Below, piece after piece: positions 59,680 through 64,000 of a DNA stretch of 64,000 nucleotides. Position 1 is the stretch's first letter. Each line of letters begins with the position of its first letter. Made by a program: the position numbers and the translations under genes. Origin of the DNA: Suilimivivens sp963638365 (GTDB lineage Bacteria; Bacillota; Clostridia; Lachnospirales; Lachnospiraceae); contig CAVHRK010000097.1 in the NCBI GenBank assembly GCA_963638365.1, forward strand, positions 1-64,000, in the 5' to 3' direction. Below the pieces are notes generated by a model. It was not told where the DNA came from and made no database searches. It saw nothing but the letters and a program-made list of their open reading frames with translations.

Positions 59680-61098
59680 ATGGAACAGAAAAATGTCTGG
59701 GAAACCTATAGTACAAAGCAGTTAAAAGAACTGGAGACATTGAATGAAGAATACCGCGAATTCCTTTCCGAATGCAAAACGGAAAGGGAGTGCGTGGACT
59801 ATATTGTAAATATGGCAGAAGAAGCCGGATACAAGGAATTGCAGGAGATCATCAAAAAGGGCGGCAAGCTCAAAAAAGGTGATAAGGTTTATTCCGTATG
59901 GATGAACAAGTCCGTTGCATTATTCCATATCGGTGAGAAGAAGATGGAAGAGGGAATGAACATTCTCGGTGCACACATTGATTCCCCGCGTCTGGATATT
60001 AAGCAGAATCCGTTATATGAAGACGGTGGATTTGCTTATCTTGATACCCATTATTATGGCGGGGTGAAGAAGTATCAGTGGGTAACGATCCCACTTGCCA
60101 TTCATGGTGTGGTTGTGAAGAAGGACGGAACGACGATTGAGCTGAATATCGGTGAAAATGAAGATGATCCGGTATTCTTTATCTCGGACCTGCTCATTCA
60201 CCTGGCACAGGAACAGCTGGAAAAGAAAGCAGCCAAGGTGATCGAAGGAGAAGCGCTGGATATTATCGTTGGAAATAAGCCGCTTACGTTCTCCAAGGAA
60301 GAGAAGGAGAAGAAGGGCGAATCCGCAGGCAAGGATGCCGTAAAGAAGGGCATTCTCAATATCCTCAAAGAGAACTATGACATGGACGAAGAGGACTTCA
60401 TTTCCGCAGAGCTTGAAGTGGTTCCTGCCGGAAAGGCAAGAGAAGCCGGATTCGACCGCAGCATGATTTTAAGCTACGGACAGGATGACAGAGTCTGTGC
60501 ATTTACTTCTTTAAAGGCAATGCTTGAAATGAAGAGTGTGGAAAGAACCGCCTGCTGTCTGTTAGTGGATAAAGAAGAAATCGGAAGTGTCGGTGCAACC
60601 GGTATGCAGTCCCATTTCTTTGAAAATATGGTAGCCGAGGTGCTGAACCTCTTAGGTGAGTATTCCGAACTGAATGTACGCAGATGCTTAGCGTCCTCCT
60701 GCATGCTTTCTTCGGATGTGAGCAGTGCGTTTGATCCGACCTATGCAGCAAGCTTTGATAAGAAAAATGTGGCTTATCTTGGCGGAGGTATGGTCTTCAA
60801 TAAATTTACCGGAGCCAGAGGAAAGTCCGGATCCAACGATGCCAACGCAGAATATCTGGCACATATCCGCAGCATCTTTGAGAAGGAAAACATTCATTTC
60901 CAGACTGCGGAGCTTGGCCGTGTAGATCTTGGCGGCGGCGGTACGATTGCCTATATTCTTGCTTTATATGGCATGAATGTCATCGACAGCGGTGTAGCGG
61001 TATTAAATATGCATGCACCCTGGGAAGCTACAAGCAAGGCCGATGTATATGAGACAAAGCGCGGTTATGTGGCATTCTTAAAGGGAGCAACCATCTAA
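59680..61098 (+). CDS. M18-family aminopeptidase
   Basis: This cytoplasmic metallo-aminopeptidase of the M18 family has 472 residues and releases N-terminal acidic or neutral residues from peptides. Metal and catalytic motifs are complete: GAHIDSPRLD near residue 94, the bridging Asp in YGQDDRVCAF, DKEEIGSVGATG and the C-terminal HAPWEATSKAD. GGAGG precedes the ATG. Its TAA shares one base with the ATG of queA, a tight coupling. Substrate choice cannot be read from sequence. Confidence 0.95.
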   Translation: MEQKNVWETYSTKQLKELETLNEEYREFLSECKTERECVDYIVNMAEEAGYKELQEIIKKGGKLKKGDKVYSVWMNKSVALFHIGEKKMEEGMNILGAHIDSPRLDIKQNPLYEDGGFAYLDTHYYGGVKKYQWVTIPLAIHGVVVKKDGTTIELNIGENEDDPVFFISDLLIHLAQEQLEKKAAKVIEGEALDIIVGNKPLTFSKEEKEKKGESAGKDAVKKGILNILKENYDMDEEDFISAELEVVPAGKAREAGFDRSMILSYGQDDRVCAFTSLKAMLEMKSVERTACCLLVDKEEIGSVGATGMQSHFFENMVAEVLNLLGEYSELNVRRCLASSCMLSSDVSSAFDPTYAASFDKKNVAYLGGGMVFNKFTGARGKSGSNDANAEYLAHIRSIFEKENIHFQTAELGRVDLGGGGTIAYILALYGMNVIDSGVAVLNMHAPWEATSKADVYETKRGYVAFLKGATI

Positions 61099-62147
61099 TG
61101 AAGACATCGGATTTTAATTTTGATTTACCGGAGGAGCTGATCGCCCAGGATCCGCTGGAGGACCGCTCCTCTTCACGATTGCTGATTGTCGATAAGAAAA
61201 CCGGAGAATGGAAGCATGAAATTTTCCGGAACATTATTGATTATCTGAAACCGGGGGACTGCCTTGTTTTAAACAATACGAAAGTATTACCGGCGCGTCT
61301 CATGGGAACCAAGGAAGATACCGGAGCTTCGGTAGAGATCCTTTTGCTGAAACGAAGAGAAGGTGACGTGTGGGAAACCCTTGTGAAGCCGGGAAAGAAG
61401 ATGCGTCCCGGTGCAAAGGTGGTCTTTGGCGATGGAAGACTGAAAGCAGAGGTGCTGGATGTAGTGGAAGAGGGCAACCGCCTTGTGAAGTTTTATTATG
61501 AGGGAATCTGGGAAGAGGTTCTGGATTCGCTGGGCGAGATGCCGCTTCCTCCTTACATTACCCATAAGTTAAAGGACAAGAATCGTTACCAGACCGTGTA
61601 TGCGAAGTTTGACGGATCAGCCGCAGCACCGACGGCCGGACTTCATTTTACGAAGGAACTGCTGCAACAGATTGAGCAGAAAGGCGTGAAGCTTGCGTAT
61701 GTGACGCTTCATGTGGGTCTTGGCACCTTCCGCCCGGTGAAGGTGGATGATGTGTTAGAGCATCATATGCATTCGGAATATTATCAGGTGACGCAGGAAG
61801 CCGCAGACCTCATCAATCAGACGAAGGAAAACGGCGGACGTGTAATCTGTGTCGGAACGACAAGCTGCCGGACGATTGAAAGTGCCGCGGATGAAAACGG
61901 AAGGCTGGAGGAATGCTGTGGAAATACCGAGATCTTTATTTATCCGGGATACCGGTTTAAGGTTTTAGACTGCCTGATTACGAATTTCCATCTGCCGGAG
62001 TCAACACTGGTGATGCTGGTGAGTGCACTGGCAGGACGGGAACATGTTCTTGCAGCTTACAAAGAAGCAGTACGCGAAAAATATCGTTTTTTCTCTTTCG
62101 GGGATGCCTGTTTCTTTACGGATACTTTACAAAAACAGGATTTGTGA
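61098..62147 (+). CDS. queA: tRNA preQ1(34) S-adenosylmethionine ribosyltransferase-isomerase
   Basis: QueA adds a cyclopentene unit from S-adenosylmethionine to preQ1 at the tRNA wobble position, forming epoxyqueuosine. It has 349 residues. Family segments include FDLPEELIAQDPLEDRSSSR, LNNTKVLPARL, FDGSAAAPTAGLHFT and ITNFHLPESTLVMLVSA. It starts on the last base of the M18 aminopeptidase gene. No other queuosine gene is in the window; tgt is often nearby in other genomes. Confidence 0.97.
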   Translation: MKTSDFNFDLPEELIAQDPLEDRSSSRLLIVDKKTGEWKHEIFRNIIDYLKPGDCLVLNNTKVLPARLMGTKEDTGASVEILLLKRREGDVWETLVKPGKKMRPGAKVVFGDGRLKAEVLDVVEEGNRLVKFYYEGIWEEVLDSLGEMPLPPYITHKLKDKNRYQTVYAKFDGSAAAPTAGLHFTKELLQQIEQKGVKLAYVTLHVGLGTFRPVKVDDVLEHHMHSEYYQVTQEAADLINQTKENGGRVICVGTTSCRTIESAADENGRLEECCGNTEIFIYPGYRFKVLDCLITNFHLPESTLVMLVSALAGREHVLAAYKEAVREKYRFFSFGDACFFTDTLQKQDL

Positions 62148-62175
62148 GTAAGATAGTACTAATGGAGGGTTTACC

Positions 62176-62520
62176 ATGGAAGAGAGAAGAAAGAACAACC
62201 GAATTAAATTAACATCGTCCTTATTTATTAAAAGACTGGATCGTGATACGCAGGAAGAGGTCGAGATTGAGATCCTGGATGTTTCCAAGTCCGGCGTGGG
62301 ATTTTCCTGTACTAAGCCGCTGGAGATCGGAGCTGTTTATGAATCTCATCTGCGCATCTGGACACAGGAAGTACTGCATGCCTTTCTGGAAATCGTGCGT
62401 ATTGAGAAGAATGCGGATGGCTTTGTTTATGGAGCAATCTTCATTGGAATGCCGGAGATGGAAGCATCCAGAATCCAGCTTTATGATACCATCAATAATC
62501 TGACTCAAGGGGAAAAATGA
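62176..62520 (+). CDS. Single-domain PilZ cyclic di-GMP receptor
   Basis: The 114-residue protein is one PilZ domain. The ligand motifs are present: RxxxR at residues 5-9 (RKNNR) and DVSKSGVGF, the D/NxSxxG motif, near residue 33. It should bind cyclic di-GMP and pass the signal to an unknown partner. GGAGGG precedes the ATG. It overlaps the VanZ-like gene by 4 nt (ATGA). Confidence 0.9.
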   Translation: MEERRKNNRIKLTSSLFIKRLDRDTQEEVEIEILDVSKSGVGFSCTKPLEIGAVYESHLRIWTQEVLHAFLEIVRIEKNADGFVYGAIFIGMPEMEASRIQLYDTINNLTQGEK

Positions 62521-63035
62521 GAAAGAAAAAGATTTATACCGTGACAGCGGTTTGCCTGCTGGTGCTTTTGTATATTATGATTTTTCTGCTGTCATCGGAT
62601 GTGGCAGAGGATTCCTCGGTGAAGAGCTCGGCAGTGACCGAATTTCTGTTGAAGGTCCTGAGCCTGTTCCAGAAGAGTGACGGAACACCAACGACAGAGA
62701 TTATCGTGGATCTTTTCCCTCTGGAACTGGAAAAGATCGTACGGAAAGTGGCACATTTTTCCGAATACTTTTGCGTCGGCCTGCTTTCCTACAGTCTGGT
62801 TCTGTTGTGGTGGAAGGGAAAGGTCTGGAGCGGAAGAGTCCTGATCGGGATGCAGCTGTTGCTGTCGGCATCCCTGGATGAAATTCATCAGTACTTCGTG
62901 CCGGGCCGGTATGCAACCGTGAAGGATGTTCTGATTGACTGTGCGGGTGGAATTACCGGTATGGTGATTCTTGGAATGGTATTTGCAATAAGAAAACATC
63001 AAAGATATAAAAAGTCCCCTGTACCTTTTAAATAA
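62517..63035 (+). CDS. VanZ-family membrane protein
   Basis: The 172-residue protein has four predicted helices and the VanZ-like pattern: VRKVAHFSEYFCVGLLSY in the middle and SLDEIHQYFVPGRYATVKDVLIDCAGG near the end. VanZ-like proteins occur widely outside vancomycin clusters; one member gives teicoplanin tolerance, but a resistance role cannot be claimed here. The ATGA overlap links it to the PilZ gene. Its stop codon lies in the terminator hairpin. Confidence 0.92.
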   Translation: MRKKKIYTVTAVCLLVLLYIMIFLLSSDVAEDSSVKSSAVTEFLLKVLSLFQKSDGTPTTEIIVDLFPLELEKIVRKVAHFSEYFCVGLLSYSLVLLWWKGKVWSGRVLIGMQLLLSASLDEIHQYFVPGRYATVKDVLIDCAGGITGMVILGMVFAIRKHQRYKKSPVPFK

Positions 63036-63050
63036 GGTGCAGGGGATTTG
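63015..63050. terminator. Bidirectional terminator embedded in the end of the VanZ-like gene
   Basis: A 13-bp stem with one wobble pair (63015-63027 with 63034-63046) has A-rich sequence before and TTTGT after. The VanZ stop at 63033-63035 is in it. It also serves the converging tyrA gene. Confidence 0.85.
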
Positions 63051-63076
63051 TCTGCCTATAAATTCTTTTTCTCTTT

Positions 63077-64000
63077 TTAGGGAAGATGGGTGAGGTAGCC
63101 GTTTTTCTGTAACAGTTCTTCGGCCTGCTTCAGGCTTTCTTCCTGATAAACCTCGATGCGCAGAGCACCATCGGTACGTTCCCGGTTATGGGTAATGCCG
63201 ATGTTCTTAATGCTGATGGAATTTTCAGCAAGCAGCATGGCAACGGATGCAAGAGCACCGGGCTGATCGGCAATTTCCACATGGATTGCATAGGTCTTCT
63301 TGATCGGACCGCTTGAAGTATTGACGAAGGAATCCCGGTAATCACGCGCTTCTTTAAAGAAGTCGAAGATTTCCTGCTCCGTAGAATCATCAATGAACTT
63401 CTTGGCCTTCTGTAGGGCCGTAATATAATGATCCAGTAAGACCGAAATATTCTCCCTGTTGGTCAGACAGATCTGCTGCCACATCACAGGAGAAGAGGAG
63501 GAAATCCGGGTGATGTCCTTAAAGCCTCCGGCTGCGATGGTTTTCATCAGTTCATCCGGGGTATCCTCAGCCTTGATGAGATTTACCAAAGAAGCGGATA
63601 TTACATGCGGAAGGTGGCTTACTGCACCGGTAATGAAATCGTGCTTCTGGTAATCCATCAGGAGCGGTACGGAACCGATGGATTCGATGAGATCGCGGAA
63701 AGCCGATACGGTTTCTTTTGAAACGCCGCTGCAGGGAGTCAGAATATAGTAAGCGTTCTGCAAGAGCAGGGATTTGGAATTGATAAATCCGACACGCTCG
63801 CTGCCTGCCATAGGATGGCCGCCGATGAATCGATCTTCTAACTGCAGTTCCTCCACCTGTTTATGGATGTGAGTTTTAACACTGCCTACATCGGTAATCA
63901 GACAGGTATCGGGAGTAAATTCTTTTAATAAGGATAAATTATGGGCATTATCGGAAACCGGTGCACATAAGAAGACGCAGTCGCATTGTGCAAAGGCTTC
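63077..64000 (-). CDS. tyrA: Prephenate dehydrogenase with ACT domain (5' end outside the window)
   Basis: The enzyme oxidises prephenate to 4-hydroxyphenylpyruvate for tyrosine synthesis. The frame is open to the window edge at 64000, giving 307 residues of the C-terminal part; the Rossmann NAD motif and start lie beyond. Visible marks are DVGSVK, the catalytic GGHPMAGSE segment, SHLPHVISASLV, and a C-terminal ACT domain (VEIADQPGALASVAMLLAE, about the last 75 residues) for feedback by tyrosine. The GTG at 63856 is internal and is not the start. Confidence 0.95.
   Translation of the reverse strand, partial: EAFAQCDCVFLCAPVSDNAHNLSLLKEFTPDTCLITDVGSVKTHIHKQVEELQLEDRFIGGHPMAGSERVGFINSKSLLLQNAYYILTPCSGVSKETVSAFRDLIESIGSVPLLMDYQKHDFITGAVSHLPHVISASLVNLIKAEDTPDELMKTIAAGGFKDITRISSSSPVMWQQICLTNRENISVLLDHYITALQKAKKFIDDSTEQEIFDFFKEARDYRDSFVNTSSGPIKKTYAIHVEIADQPGALASVAMLLAENSISIKNIGITHNRERTDGALRIEVYQEESLKQAEELLQKNGYLTHLP

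Noticed and set aside
62517..63035. VanZ-like gene as a glycopeptide resistance determinant
   Set aside because: None of the other van genes is present, and VanZ-like proteins are common in non-resistant Firmicutes.
63077..63856. GTG at 63856 as the start of tyrA
   Set aside because: The frame continues upstream to the window edge with dehydrogenase motifs such as DVGSVK, so the true start is outside the window.

Overview
The window is ordinary chromosome of a spore-forming, motile, low-to-mid G+C Firmicute, most likely a Lachnospiraceae gut anaerobe. The basis is gene content: a CheV hybrid, a T-box on pheST, the yceD-rpmF pair, the ACT/UPF0210 pair, pta-ackA, a SpoIID-like protein, a class B sortase with BspA-type leucine-rich-repeat proteins, and ribosome sites of the AGGAGG type throughout. 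Genus is not decidable from the sequence alone. I see no insertion sequence, phage, integrase or CRISPR array.

Layout. 0.2-6.1 kb: cheV, a degenerate sirtuin-fold gene, a large acidic/lysine-rich membrane protein, hisH, hisF and ung. 6.1-8.2 kb: a TrmB-type regulator and a lysA-type decarboxylase behind a promoter overlapped by an 18-bp inverted repeat. 8.2-9.4 kb: an AT-rich minus-strand pair (56-residue protein plus GNAT protein, antitoxin-toxin-like) ending at tRNA-Leu(CAA). 9.5-18.8 kb: ROK sugar kinase, an orphan zinc-finger anti-sigma-like protein, polA, coaE, an FtsA-fold protein with beta-grasp-like C-terminal repeats, a YycJ-type hydrolase, and the ACT/UPF0210 pair. 18.9-30.1 kb: the most unusual block, made of two very long lipoproteins with C-terminal sugar-binding-protein domains, two sugar-type ABC permeases, an HlyD-like adaptor, a two-helix MacB-core protein and a diguanylate cyclase, with no ATPase gene. 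30.2-34.7 kb: uronate catabolism (eda, kdgK; convergent uxaC, tmcAL). 34.8-37.9 kb: pta-ackA and yceD-rpmF. 38.0-42.2 kb: an EAL phosphodiesterase, two small minus-strand genes, a Gly/Cys-rich YjcZ-like peptide with a sporulation-type promoter, a DUF4190-like protein and a TSCPD protein. 42.3-52.3 kb: a sortase and two sortase-anchored LRR proteins, then a signal-less subtilase. 52.3-63.0 kb: probable 6S RNA, a spoIID-like gene, yihY, the T-box and pheST, M18 aminopeptidase, queA, a PilZ protein and a VanZ-like protein. The window ends inside a minus-strand tyrA.

Connections. Cyclic di-GMP synthesis (GGDEF protein, 28.8 kb), breakdown (EAL protein, 38.0 kb) and sensing (PilZ protein, 62.2 kb) are all present, with chemotaxis (cheV) and surface display (sortase/LRR). 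Uronates would feed through uxaC, kdgK and eda to pyruvate and glyceraldehyde 3-phosphate, and acetyl-CoA would yield ATP through pta-ackA. The best candidates for something poorly described are the ATPase-less 18.9-30.1 kb cluster, the 2.0-4.0 kb protein with repeated short amphipathic motifs, and the sortase/LRR pair with its shared C-terminal domain.
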